Source of the DNA: Shewanella waksmanii ATCC BAA-643
GTDB lineage: Bacteria > Pseudomonadota > Gammaproteobacteria > Enterobacterales > Shewanellaceae
NCBI RefSeq assembly: GCF_000518805.1
Contig: NZ_JAEH01000002.1
Coordinates: forward strand, 124,001 to 188,000
DNA length: 64,000 bases
Direction of reading: 5' to 3'
Shown here: positions 43,896 to 54,000 of the stretch, one piece after another
Layout: each line of letters opens with the position of its first letter
How positions within the stretch are numbered: position 1 is the stretch's first letter
Notes under the pieces: generated by a model
Told to the model about the DNA's origin: nothing
Seen by the model: only the letters and a program-made list of their open reading frames with translations
The model's database searches: none
Program-made: the position numbers and the translations under genes

Positions 43896-44636
43896 ATGAC
43901 AGAAAATTTCGATAAAAGTGTAGAGACTAAACATAAAGATAACCCTGATGTTCGACCACAACAGGTGTTGCTTGATGATAACTATTCAACTCCAGCCTTT
44001 CCTAGAGATTTTAAGTCTTGTTTTAATAAAGACTTTTTAAAGAATTACCATAAAGGGGTAATGAACTATAAATATAAAGATATCCCTTGTTTAAAAAGCC
44101 CCATAGATCTTGCTTTATATATGATGTTAATACATAAAGTTAAGCCAAAAACAATCGTCGAAATTGGCTCTTTTCAAGGAGGAAGTGCATTATTTTATGC
44201 CGATTTGGCCGATATGTATGGTATTTCCTCACGGGTGATAACGGTAGATTTTCGTGATGTTCAAAGTCAATCTGATTCTCGAGTGGAGTTTATTCGTGCA
44301 GACGCATTAAACCTCGAGGATAGTGAGTTGCATGAAGCGTTAAAGTCCTGCCCTAAGCCATGGCTTATCATAGAAGATAGTGCTCATACCTTTGATGTGT
44401 GTTATGCGGTTCTTGAGTACTTTAGCGACAAGCTAGATAAGGGAGAGTATTTAATCATGGAGGATGGCATTATTGAGGATCAGGGCGGGAATCATAGATA
44501 TGGTGGTGGGCCTAATAAAGCAATACATGAATTCTTTAAAGCTCATCCAGATGTCTATCATATAGATGAATCGCTCACGGACTTCTTTGGGTACAACGCC
44601 ACATTCAACCCCAACGGCTATTTAGTAAAAAATTAG
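43896..44636 (+). CDS. SAM-dependent methyltransferase, cephalosporin hydroxylase (CmcI) family
   Basis: A 246-residue enzyme with the SAM-binding segment TIVEIGSFQGGSALFYADLA near residue 88, the acidic WLIIEDSAHTFD and LIMEDGIIED, and the C-terminal GGGPNKAIHEFF typical of CmcI-like O-methyltransferases in surface-glycan clusters. Target probably a sugar hydroxyl. Confidence 0.85.
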   Translation: MTENFDKSVETKHKDNPDVRPQQVLLDDNYSTPAFPRDFKSCFNKDFLKNYHKGVMNYKYKDIPCLKSPIDLALYMMLIHKVKPKTIVEIGSFQGGSALFYADLADMYGISSRVITVDFRDVQSQSDSRVEFIRADALNLEDSELHEALKSCPKPWLIIEDSAHTFDVCYAVLEYFSDKLDKGEYLIMEDGIIEDQGGNHRYGGGPNKAIHEFFKAHPDVYHIDESLTDFFGYNATFNPNGYLVKN

Positions 44637-44661
44637 TTGTTGTATAACACTAAGGTACGAA

Positions 44662-45834
44662 ATGAATTCTGATTTTTATAATCATATTGCGAAAAGAATG
44701 GCATATTTTTCTACTATTAAAAACAGTGCCAAACTATTAGTTGTTACTCAAGATAACAACGAAACCACAGTGAATTTGAATGTAGAAGGTGTGGAAACTG
44801 TACGGATCAGTCATGCGGACCTCGAAAGATGTTACGACAAAACTAATGCATCTTTTAGCTCGCAAATAGTGAGCGGTAGTTTCGATGCGATTTATTTGGA
44901 TGAGGCGTTTATTGAGACGAGTATTTACCTCGCACTGTATAGAAAACTGGCTTGGGGCGGGTATTTATTTACCATCTCACCTGAGCTATTAAGACACGTG
45001 GGTTCAACGGTTTCTTCAGAGCTTGGACTTGATGCCGTTCCTTCGACAGAAATATATACTGGTGGCGAGATCATCAAATCTGCTTGGTTAGAATCACGAG
45101 TTATCGATCGTTACGATTATATTCCTAAAGGCCTTGAAAATCCCCATTTGGTTGAATTGTTCGATACCTTAATGGTCGCCAATCCTATGCCGATTAAATG
45201 GCCTTATCTTAGAAAAAACTCCCCGCATATTTGGCGGGTAGATAGTCGTTGTAATGAACGGGTTGTTGGTGTTTTAAGTACCGAAGAGGGAGCGGTGCTC
45301 TATGCGCTTGCAAAGTTATTTGCAGGCAAAAGGGTATTAGAAATTGGTTGCCATTTCGGTTTTTCGACAGCACATCTAGCAAAAGCTCAAGTGATACTTG
45401 ATGTGATTGATCCGCGTTTATCTGACCCATTTCAACAGAACTGCGTCAAAAGCTCGCTTAACTTAGTTACGGACAAAGAGTATCGTTTGTGGCCCGGTTT
45501 TTCACCGGGTTTAGTCGCGCCTATAGCGACCGCCAATGCGGAGCCATGGTCAATGGCGTTTATTGATGGTGACCATGACGGCGAGGCACCTTCTTTGGAC
45601 GCAATAGAAGTCATGAAATATATGGCTGACGATGCGGTTATTGTATTTCACGACATGCACTCTCCGTTTGTATATGCCGGTTTTGAGCAATGTAGAGCTG
45701 CTGGTTGGAATGTACTTGTTTATAACAGTATGCAAGGGTTAGGCATTGCCTATAGAGGGAATGTTACTTTGCCTAAACTTGTTGAAGATATTTCGATGCC
45801 GAGCTTTAAGGTTCCAGCGGAGTTTATTGCCTGA
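44662..45834 (+). CDS. Class I SAM methyltransferase with N-terminal extension
   Basis: A 390-residue protein. The C-terminal half (about 200-375) is a methyltransferase with RVLEIGCHFGFSTAHLA, WSMAFIDGDHDGEA and DAVIVFHDMHSP, as in the Methyltransf_24 type. The N-terminal half (about 1-165) resembles a degenerate Rossmann fold (SFDAIYLDEAFIE) without a clear SAM loop, so this could be a duplicated or regulatory half. The stop overlaps the next gene by one base (TGATG). Confidence 0.8.
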   Translation: MNSDFYNHIAKRMAYFSTIKNSAKLLVVTQDNNETTVNLNVEGVETVRISHADLERCYDKTNASFSSQIVSGSFDAIYLDEAFIETSIYLALYRKLAWGGYLFTISPELLRHVGSTVSSELGLDAVPSTEIYTGGEIIKSAWLESRVIDRYDYIPKGLENPHLVELFDTLMVANPMPIKWPYLRKNSPHIWRVDSRCNERVVGVLSTEEGAVLYALAKLFAGKRVLEIGCHFGFSTAHLAKAQVILDVIDPRLSDPFQQNCVKSSLNLVTDKEYRLWPGFSPGLVAPIATANAEPWSMAFIDGDHDGEAPSLDAIEVMKYMADDAVIVFHDMHSPFVYAGFEQCRAAGWNVLVYNSMQGLGIAYRGNVTLPKLVEDISMPSFKVPAEFIA

Positions 45835-46529
45835 TGCCAAGTAATGTAAATCCAATAGAGTTATCGGATACTGAAAAACAGATTTTAGAGTATGTTCGTC
45901 CTTATACGATGACTAGCCCTGAGCGTGTGTTGGCGGTTGTTAGAGCAATCGACTTTATCGTCAATAATCAAGTTCCAGGGGATATAGTTGAATGTGGTGT
46001 GTGGAAGGGCGGTAGCGCAATGGCTGCTGCACTTAAACTTATCGCGTTGAAAGACCAAAGTCGCGTGTTGCATTTATACGATACGTTTGAAGGCATGAAC
46101 CAGCCTACGGTTGATGATTTAGATGTGTATGGCAGAAATGCTGATAGTTTATTAAATGGTGATGATAAACAGCTTGCTGAGTTAGTTAAAGCAGAAGTGA
46201 ACCTAGCTGCCGTACAGCAAAACATTGGTAAAACAAACTATCCTGCGCATCTGGTGAATTATGTTAAAGGCGAAGTTGAAAGCACATTACCTAAACAGCA
46301 ACCGGAAGAGATTGCGTTGTTAAGGTTGGATACGGACTGGTACGAGTCCACTAAGCTCGAGTTAGAGCTTTTGTATCCTAAAGTAGTCCCTAATGGAATT
46401 GTCATAATTGATGATTATGGTCATTGGCAGGGAGCCAAAAAGGCAGTTGATGAATATATCGCATCACTCGATGATAAAATTCACCTGATGAGAATTGATT
46501 ACACTGGAGTTATGTTTCAAAAGAGGTAA
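45834..46529 (+). CDS. TylF/MycF-type sugar O-methyltransferase
   Basis: A 231-residue macrocin-O-methyltransferase family protein. VPGDIVECGVWKGGSAMAAA holds the SAM site; LYDTFEGM, LLRLDTDWYESTKLELE and GIVIIDDYGHWQGAKKAVDEY are the family marks. MycF and TylF need Mg2+ and methylate deoxysugars, so a deoxysugar such as rhamnose is a likely target. Confidence 0.9.
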   Translation: MPSNVNPIELSDTEKQILEYVRPYTMTSPERVLAVVRAIDFIVNNQVPGDIVECGVWKGGSAMAAALKLIALKDQSRVLHLYDTFEGMNQPTVDDLDVYGRNADSLLNGDDKQLAELVKAEVNLAAVQQNIGKTNYPAHLVNYVKGEVESTLPKQQPEEIALLRLDTDWYESTKLELELLYPKVVPNGIVIIDDYGHWQGAKKAVDEYIASLDDKIHLMRIDYTGVMFQKR

Positions 46530-46566
46530 TACAGTTAACTAAAGGGTTAAATGAAGCAATAACACT

Positions 46567-47514
46567 ATGGCTAATTCAAAACTATATTTTCCACATATTC
46601 CGAAATCAGCAGGGACTAGTTTCCGCAATGCATTTGAAAACCAATATGGGACCGATAAGGTTCTGAGAGACTACTCTGCAAGTGCGCCAGAAACTACACC
46701 AAATTTATTTGACGTTATTTATCAAGACCAAGACTTTTACGCTCTGAAGCGAAAATTGGAAACGATTGATTTTAAATTGCTTGCCGGTCATTTTCCTGCA
46801 GCGAAATATGCGAAATTATTTCCGCTTGAGAATATGGTTACGTTCGTCAGAGAACCTATAGCGAGGTTAGTTTCTGAGTATAAACACTTTGTTCGTCATA
46901 GAAACTATAAAGGAAGCTTAACGGAGTTTGTTCGTAAACCAGAGAATATCAATAAACAAGCTAGACTATTGAAAAACTTGCCAATTAGTTCAATTGGCTT
47001 TATTGGAGTTACAGAGCAGTATCAGACTTCGCTAGAAATGTTTTCTCACCAATATGATATTAATATTCCTTTATTGAACAAAAATATAGCGCCTAAGTCT
47101 CAGGGGAGTGACCTGGGGCTGTCAGACTCACTATTGGAAGAAATCAAAAAAATAAATGCTCAGGATTTATTGCTTTACGCTGAAGTAGTAGAGCTACATG
47201 ATAAACGATATCAATTGTTTCAAGATAGCTTACCCTATACGCTTGGTCAGTTTCATATTAGCAATGGTCATATTTTGCAGGGGTGGGCTTATCAAATTGG
47301 CATACAAACTCCCATAAAAATAGGTATTCATTGGGAAGGTAAACTCCAACACCAGCTAGTTGCCAACAAGTACAACATGTTGATGGACTCTTTAAATAGT
47401 CCTAGAGCTGGACATATCGGCTTTAACATTAAGGTTCCTGAAAATGTTGAGCCTAGTAGTATTTTATGTATTAACCAAGATACACTTCAGCCTTTGGTTA
47501 ATAGAATATCATAA
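46567..47514 (+). CDS. Carbohydrate sulfotransferase family protein
   Basis: A 315-residue protein. IPKSAGTSFRNAF near residue 11 is the 5'-phosphosulfate loop, and FVREPIARLVSEYKHF near 97 is the 3'-phosphate site of Sulfotransfer_2-type enzymes, which move sulfate from PAPS to a glycan. The C-terminal part (about 225-315) is a beta-rich extra domain of unknown role. It is a second sulfur-handling function in the locus besides SqdB and CysH, giving sulfate esters rather than sulfonate. Confidence 0.85.
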   Translation: MANSKLYFPHIPKSAGTSFRNAFENQYGTDKVLRDYSASAPETTPNLFDVIYQDQDFYALKRKLETIDFKLLAGHFPAAKYAKLFPLENMVTFVREPIARLVSEYKHFVRHRNYKGSLTEFVRKPENINKQARLLKNLPISSIGFIGVTEQYQTSLEMFSHQYDINIPLLNKNIAPKSQGSDLGLSDSLLEEIKKINAQDLLLYAEVVELHDKRYQLFQDSLPYTLGQFHISNGHILQGWAYQIGIQTPIKIGIHWEGKLQHQLVANKYNMLMDSLNSPRAGHIGFNIKVPENVEPSSILCINQDTLQPLVNRIS

Positions 47515-47539
47515 TGAAGATAGTTGAGGTTGAAGTTTG

Positions 47540-48559
47540 ATGTCAGACGTTAAATTGGCTGGTAAAACGAAAACTGCCGATGTGTGTGTGCTCCTTGCAA
47601 CTTATAATGGTGAGAAATTTATTGCGCAGCAAATTAACAGCATTTTTAAACAGCAAAATGTTCATGCCGCTATTATTCTAAGAGATGATGGCTCATCCGA
47701 TGCAACGCTAGATGTTGTTACAGAACTGGCAAAAGAGTTCTCTTCATTTAGCGTTACTATAAAGAAGAATTCTACATCTACGACAGGGCATGTGAGTAAT
47801 TTTTCCGCATTATGTGATTTGGCACGTAACTATGACGGTTCATATTTTTGCTTCAGCGACCAAGATGATGTTTGGCATAAAGATAAGCTAAGTAAAATGA
47901 AGCGTCGTATGTTGCAGCTGGAGGCACAATATGGCAGTAATACACCTATTCTTATTCACTCTGACTTACGTGTGGTAGATGAAGAGTTAACGGTTATTGC
48001 GGACTCTTTTGTGAAGTTTCAGGGGTTACCTTCGCCAAATGAACATGATTTCCCGAAGTTTTTGTACCAGAACGTGGTGACTGGTTGTACAACGTTTTTT
48101 AACCGCGCTTTATTGGAGTTAGCAAGCCCTATTCCTTCAGAAGTGTTGGTACATGATTGGTGGTTTGCTCAGTGCGCCAAACTGCACGGCGTATTGGATT
48201 ATATTGATGAGCCACTAATTGATTATCGGCAACATGGACGAAATGCTATTGGTGCCAAGAGTAGTGAGCAGCAAAATAGTTATTTAAGAAAGCACATTTA
48301 TTTAGCGTTAATGAGGTTTCCAAAACACTTAGCACGCTCAGTTCGGCAAGCGAAAGCATTAAATGCACTGTCTGCACCCAAAGAGGTGCGTCAATCTGCT
48401 GCTAAGCTGAATAAAGTAGAGCAGTTTTCAAAATTAGCTGAGCTGTCTATTTCAGAGCGATTACGTTGGGCCAATATCGCAATCAACAACCCAAAGGCCT
48501 TAAATGAGAGGTGGTATTTTAAGCTAGCGTTTTTTGTGGTTCGCTGGATTAAGCCCTAG
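47540..48559 (+). CDS. GT2 glycosyltransferase, rhamnosyltransferase-like
   Basis: A 339-residue GT-A transferase. VLLATYNGEKFIAQQINSI, LRDDGSSDAT and FSDQDDVWHKDKL are the donor and metal sites; the SDQDDVW form is frequent in rhamnosyltransferases. VHDWWFAQCAKLHG and YRQHGRNAIGA follow. ATG at 47540 is used; the TTG three bases earlier is less likely. It is the last gene of the + strand glycan run and fits with the local dTDP-rhamnose genes. Confidence 0.88.
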   Translation: MSDVKLAGKTKTADVCVLLATYNGEKFIAQQINSIFKQQNVHAAIILRDDGSSDATLDVVTELAKEFSSFSVTIKKNSTSTTGHVSNFSALCDLARNYDGSYFCFSDQDDVWHKDKLSKMKRRMLQLEAQYGSNTPILIHSDLRVVDEELTVIADSFVKFQGLPSPNEHDFPKFLYQNVVTGCTTFFNRALLELASPIPSEVLVHDWWFAQCAKLHGVLDYIDEPLIDYRQHGRNAIGAKSSEQQNSYLRKHIYLALMRFPKHLARSVRQAKALNALSAPKEVRQSAAKLNKVEQFSKLAELSISERLRWANIAINNPKALNERWYFKLAFFVVRWIKP

Positions 48560-48723
48560 AGTATTAAATCCTCGAAGTATTGAAGCGTGACTCCGTTTTA
48601 TTTGGTTAGTTAGCTTATTCGTTGTCTTTTTTAGGTTTAGTTGTTTGCAAGTCAATCTTTATGATTGATACAACGATTTGTTCTGTTTGATTAGACTTTT
48701 CTATTGAGCATTCACCAAGCAAA

Positions 48724-48767
48724 AAAGCAATGAATTAGCGTTAATTTCAGTGCTAATTCATTGCTTT
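48724..48767 (-). terminator. Long perfect hairpin (16-bp stem), terminator on the - strand
   Basis: AAAGCAATGAATTAGC (48724-48739) pairs perfectly with GCTAATTCATTGCTTT (48752-48767), loop of 12. Read on the - strand the stem is followed by TTTTTT (the A-run at 48721-48726 overlaps the stem base), so it can end the S74 gene transcript. On the + strand it may also slow transcription coming from the glycan operon. Confidence 0.75.
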
Positions 48768-48785
48768 CGCTTCGAGTTGAAGTTT

Positions 48786-48807
48786 AAGCCCAAAGTCACT
48801 TGGGCTT
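48786..48807 (-). terminator. Second hairpin behind the S74-domain gene
   Basis: AAGCCCA (48786-48792) and TGGGCTT (48801-48807) with an eight-base loop, 16 bases past the stop. On the - strand it is followed by TTAAACTT. Probably acts in tandem with the longer hairpin. Confidence 0.55.
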
Positions 48808-48822
48808 TATCCACCGAGTTGA

Positions 48823-50151
48823 TTACTTATTCATGCTGTCGACTTTTTCTTCAAGCACTTCTAGCATAGCTTGTTGTTGCTGAATAACTTTAGTTAATAC
48901 CGCAATCATATCCATGCTTGATAGGCTTTTTCTGTCTTTCATTGCAACTATTTCCGGTACATCTTCTGCGATGAAACCTGCATAAAGTTCATCTGGCTCA
49001 GAGTTATATCGGTACGTGACAGGGTTTAACGCTTTTAGTGCTGCGATTGCCGAATCAGTCGTGATAGTTTTAATCGAGTTTTTCAGCTCTCGGCTTGAGG
49101 CGTTTGTCCATGCACCACCAGCGGTTAAGTGTGCGCCGTTATTGACTTCAATAGCGTGAGTTGTATTGTTGGTGCCAGTAGGGCTATCACCAATGTAAAT
49201 ACTGCCGTTTTGGTGAATTGTCAATACCTCTTCAACACTGCTGTTATAGTACGCGAGTCGATTTGGTGTAGAGCCTGCATCCGATAAGCTGTTACGACCA
49301 CTTTGAACCCATTGGGGAGTACCAGCAGAGCTAAAAATAACTTCAGTGACTTTATCGGTATCTGTGGTGTCAATTTCAACAAAGTTATGGTTACCGGCAC
49401 TTGATTTGATATCTAGTGTGGTTTCGACACCAAACGCAGTTGCCGTGTTGGCATCTCCGCCGATCCTAACTTGACCATTGGTTACCAACAAATCTCCTGA
49501 TTCTATATCGAGCGCCGCATCAGGAGAGGCATCACCTAAGCCTATATCCCCATCTGTATCTATAAATATGGAGTTCTCAGGTGCTCCGGCTCTTATCCTA
49601 AATGGAAGTGATGAGCCGCCTGTGGCATCCCGGATGAAGAAGTTCGTTTCATTACCCGCTATGTCCCAAGTTTGTGGCGTGAAACCGGAGCTGCCGTCTT
49701 GTTCTAGCCTTAAAGTCGCGGTGTCACCATCCACTACGTGCAGCTCTACAACAGGCAGATTTGTACCAAAGCCCACTCGGCCGCCATCATCAATGTAAAC
49801 TGCATGGTTTTGAGCGCCAGCTTCTACAGTAAAAGGTGTACGTGAGCCATCAATATCGTCAATTGAGAATTTATTTGCGCCACCATTGGAACTATCATTC
49901 GCTGTTAACTGCCAATCGTTAGAAGGAAAACTTGCACTGGCACTAGTGTCTTGAAACTTTATACGTACATTGTTTTCTTTCAATCTTATTGTATCAAAAC
50001 CAAAAGATTCACCATTCACACAATCTTGGCCTACACAATTGCTTCCATTGATAATTAAGTCATCTAGAATCACTTGGTCTGCTAACGTCGTCGAAGAGAT
50101 TGCAAGAGTAAGTGGCAACAGGGTGAGTGCGCCTAGTTTTATATAATTCAT
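48823..50151 (-). CDS. Secreted protein with C-terminal peptidase S74 (intramolecular chaperone) domain
   Basis: A 442-residue protein. Signal peptide to about residue 24 (TTLA|DQV). The middle (about 25-340) is a beta-rich, Asp/Gly-rich chain with repeated units of the type F-x-I-R-A-G-A-x-E-N-S-I-F-I-D-x-x-G and VGFG/IGLG turns, as in trimeric fibres. The C-terminal S74 domain has ASSRELKNSI with the Ser352/Lys357 dyad used for self-cleavage, then NPVTYRYNSE and YAGFIAEDVPEIV, and a final coiled coil. S74 domains are best known in phage tail spikes, where they fold the trimer and are released. The signal peptide and absence of phage genes point to a cell-surface fibre. Confidence 0.9.
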   Translation of the reverse strand: MNYIKLGALTLLPLTLAISSTTLADQVILDDLIINGSNCVGQDCVNGESFGFDTIRLKENNVRIKFQDTSASASFPSNDWQLTANDSSNGGANKFSIDDIDGSRTPFTVEAGAQNHAVYIDDGGRVGFGTNLPVVELHVVDGDTATLRLEQDGSSGFTPQTWDIAGNETNFFIRDATGGSSLPFRIRAGAPENSIFIDTDGDIGLGDASPDAALDIESGDLLVTNGQVRIGGDANTATAFGVETTLDIKSSAGNHNFVEIDTTDTDKVTEVIFSSAGTPQWVQSGRNSLSDAGSTPNRLAYYNSSVEEVLTIHQNGSIYIGDSPTGTNNTTHAIEVNNGAHLTAGGAWTNASSRELKNSIKTITTDSAIAALKALNPVTYRYNSEPDELYAGFIAEDVPEIVAMKDRKSLSSMDMIAVLTKVIQQQQAMLEVLEEKVDSMNK

Positions 50152-50209
50152 GGTCTGTTACCTTAGTTTTTCTTACTGCTTGGTGAGTTTTATTATTGGT
50201 TGCTAACAC

Positions 50210-50653
50210 TTAATGGTTAGCGTTGTTACTGCTTGGGCTAATGAGCTCATTTTCAGCGGTTGTCGCTAGAAACTCATTATCTTTGACATTAAAGTGGCCG
50301 CTTTTTACTTCCACTTTACCTAGATTTCTGACGGCATTTTCACGCCCTGTTTTACTATCTGTAATAAATTCAACTCCGCCATTGTTGGCGTATTGAATTT
50401 CATACTTGTAGTGACCATCAGCAAGATCACCTAGTTTGTCAAAATCGAGTTCTGCTTCTTTAGTATCTATCAGCAGTTGGTTTTGGTAACCATTCGGTCC
50501 AGAAATTGTTACAGTCGCGATGTCGTATTCAAACTCATAGACATCGATATCGAGTTCACTGGCACTTGCAACAATCGACTTGTCAGCCGCAAATACTGAA
50601 TGACCAATACAGCTCATTGATATTGCTAAAGCAGCTAATACAGAATTATTCAT
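50210..50653 (-). CDS. Small secreted protein of unknown function
   Basis: A 147-residue protein with a signal peptide ending SVFAA before DKSIV. The mature part is acidic, predicted beta-rich (YEFEYDIATVTISGPNGYQNQ) and ends in a polar tail, SPSSNNANH. No family recognised. It lies 58 bases upstream of the S74-domain gene on the same strand, so the two form a probable operon and may act together at the surface. Confidence 0.78.
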   Translation of the reverse strand: MNNSVLAALAISMSCIGHSVFAADKSIVASASELDIDVYEFEYDIATVTISGPNGYQNQLLIDTKEAELDFDKLGDLADGHYKYEIQYANNGGVEFITDSKTGRENAVRNLGKVEVKSGHFNVKDNEFLATTAENELISPSSNNANH

Positions 50654-51004
50654 TTTTCTACCTTAAATAGACGAATAGGTTAATTTTAACCAATGTGCAA
50701 CATATTGCAAAGCTTTGTGTCAAAAAACTGGCATTGGTAAAACCAGTTGAAATATTAATTCTCAAAGTCATTATTGTGGTTTTAATGTCGCTCAACGATG
50801 GGTCTATCCTAAGCTACTGTATTTGCTGGACTTACCCCTTGATTGCTTTGTGGTTCGTTTCACTTGTTACCTTAATAGTCGCTAATATAATAATACCATA
50901 ATCTCTACACACTTTTGAAAAAACTGTTACTATTATGTTTCAGGTGTGTTGGTTAAAATGCGAGCTGAATAAGTACTTTGCAGTATTTTATAAAGGATAT
51001 TTCG
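50654..51004. other. Divergent promoter region
   Basis: About 350 bases between the - strand secreted-protein pair and the + strand giant protein. It is AT-rich, with AACTGG/CCAGTT inverted repeats near 50730-50752. Promoters on both strands are expected but no clear boxes could be assigned. A 68-codon frame at 50695-50901 has no SD and was not called. Confidence 0.4.
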
Positions 51005-54000
51005 ATGATTGGTTTATTTGATAGTGTAAAGTGTGGCCAGGGATCACCAAGACTAGTGATTAGCTCTGTTTTACTTTTTATTGCGACTTCTACTTGGGCT
51101 AATTCTGATGACATTAGCTTAAGCTCTGCAGTGACTAATAGCAGTGTCGCTGACGGCAATATAAGTACAGTTACCTACACGGTAACGACTATGAATGGCC
51201 AAAATGCCACTGACATCGAATTTTTAGCTAATTTACCAGCAGGCCATTTGATTGCCCCAGAGCCTTTTGCAACCACAACATGTACTGATGGTAGCTTCAC
51301 TGCTGCCGCGGGTACCAGTTCGTTTTCGGCTTCTGATTATCGCTTGGGTTCAGACAGTAGCTGTACGTTTTCATTTAATGTTGAGGTGACGCAAACTGGC
51401 AATATTGTCAGCGCAGCATTTAATTCAAGTTTAGGGACCTCTGCCGATACTTCTGAAACGATTACAGTAGATACTGACTCGGTAAAAGTGAGTTTATCTG
51501 CATCGCCGGCGCTTATCTCTGTCGGTAATATTAGCACCTTACATTTTGACTTCGATAATCCATCAGCGTCCATGGTATTTAGTTTTAGCGCTAAAGTAGA
51601 CTTGCCGAGTGGGTTAACTATCGCTCCTAACCCTAATTTTACCCAAGATTGTTTATCACCATTTACACTTTCTGAGGCTGCCGGAGCGAGCTCTATCTCG
51701 CTATCTAGTGGCGCTGTTGGGGCTTCGGCTGCATGTAGACTATCGATCGATGTTCTTGCTGACCGAGCGGGGGATTTTGATATACAAACGGGCGTTATTT
51801 CGACATTTACTCCTAACAAAACGATCGGTAAAGCAAGTGCTAACCTCGTTGCTAAACGTGAATTTGTTAATTTAGTCTTTGAACCACTACTTGTGCAGCC
51901 TAGTGGTAGTGCTGATTTAAACGTAACAATCACTAACTTCAACCGCAGCTTCGCAGCGTCAGATATTACTTTTACTAATAATCTACTGGTTTCAGATGAC
52001 CCGGATGCACCGGCTACTACGGTGCAATTATCAGCATCAGCAACGCCTATTGCTGATGTTTGTGGTGCAGGCTCTACGTTGTCTGGGTCGCAAACGATAA
52101 CATTGTTAGGTGCTCAGCTTGGCGTGGGTGAGTCATGTACGTTTACCGTACCCGTCAGCGTTCCCGCAGACGCTATTAGTGGTTTTTATCTTAATAAGGT
52201 CACTGGCGTATCGGCCATGGTTGATGGTCAAGTAGAGATATTTCCAGATGTGACTAATGGTTTGAGTATTTCTAATGCACCAGCACTCACTATGCAGGTG
52301 TTAACCGCGCCGTTTACAGCTAAAGATGATGTGACGCTGCGTTATAATTTGGAGAATATAGACGCGGGTAATACCGCTTCAGCTATCAGTTTTGCTACTC
52401 GTTTAGGCGGAACTGAAGTGATTAACCCCGCTGCAGTAACGCTGCCCGGAAGTGGGTTTTGTGGCGCAGGTTCAAGTGCGTCCTTGTTTATTAATTCTGA
52501 TATTTGGTATTTGAATGTATCCAATGCAAGTTTAGCTGGAGGCGCAAATTGTAGTTTTGATCTGATTGTTGCTTTAGCTGATGATGTAAGATCTGGTGAA
52601 TACAGCTATAGTGCTGAAACAATTTCAGCAACCATAAACGCTGATACGGTCACTAGTGGTAATCCGTCAGCGAGCGTAGCCTTTAATGTAGAATCTGCGC
52701 CGCGATTATCACTGTCATTTGTCGATGATGTGGTCACACCTGGGGCGGCAGCTGAATTAAAAGTTCGTCTGTATGCGAGTGATGGTAGCAGTGCAGATGC
52801 TAGTAACGTTGGTTTTACGCTCGATTTAAACAGTGGCTTTTCAGGTCTTGTTGCGACAGGTTTGCCAAGCAATGATGTATGTGGCTCTGGCTCATCAATT
52901 AGCGGCGTAAGCACACTTAGTTTTAGTGGAGGGACGGTGGCTCCAGGCGAGGATTGTGAGTTTACTGTTCCCTTACAATTACCCGCTGATACAGTTGGTT
53001 CCTACACGTTAACAAGTTCAGAAGTAGCGGCAACCATTGCTGGCAGCGCAGTAAATTCACCACTATCTTCAACATCACTCACTGTATCCGGTTTGTCATT
53101 TACCAAAAGCTTTGTGACCAATCCAGTGAGAGTCGGTACGGCTGGTACCAATGTAGATTTAACCTACCTTATCACTAATGCGGTAGGAGCTGATGATGCG
53201 ACTAGTATTAACTTCACCGAATCTTTTAGCAATACCGCCTCTGGAATTACCATAGTTTCAGCCGACCAAAGCGCTTTTTGTGGTGCAGGTTCGTCTGCTG
53301 TTGCTGCTGGCTTTTTGTTGGCTGTAAATGATGTGGAAGTGAATAACGGATCTCAATGTGCTTTCACCGTTACGCTTAATATCCCTAATACCGTAGCGTC
53401 TGGGAGTTACCTTTCACTTTCTAGCAGTTTAACTGCAAACGTGGGTGGGGGACCTGAAGTGCTGTCCCCCGCGGCAGATTTCCTGCAGGTCGACGAGCTG
53501 TCAGTGGCTACCTCTATTGACGTTACTAGCCCAACATCCGCTAGTACTATTAACTATGTAATGAGCTTTTCTACAGATGTGGCTAATTTCGATATTACAG
53601 ATATCAGTGTGATTAACGGTTCTCTTGCAAACTTTGCTGGTAGCGGAGCGGACTATAGTGTCGAAGTTACGCCTTTGGCTGATGGTGACGTTACGCTGAG
53701 CATCGCTGCAGATGTTGCAGATGATGCGGTTGACGCCACCGTTAAAAATATCGCTTCGCAAGCGACTGTATTTGAATATCAGACAGCGCCGCTAATACCA
53801 ACGCCGAGTTTAACACTAGGTGATCCTTCTGTAATTCTTACTAATGCTGGCCCAGTAACGTTTGATATTAGTTATCTAGACGTTGAACAAGTTAACCTTA
53901 CAGCTGCAGATGTCACGTTAAATCGCACTGGTGACGCAAACGCTGATGTCTCGATTTTAAATGGTGACTCAACAAGCGCACAAGTTAGTTTATCAAACTT

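Noticed and set aside
48823..50151. Prophage remnant, because of the S74 domain
   Set aside because: The gene has a signal peptide, no phage genes nearby, and its own terminators.
50695..50901. 68-codon hydrophobic open frame upstream of the giant gene
   Set aside because: No ribosome binding site, lies in a divergent promoter region, hydrophobicity can arise from T-rich DNA.
51337..51942. 201-codon antisense frame inside the giant gene
   Set aside because: Shadow frame of a repetitive beta-protein with biased codons.
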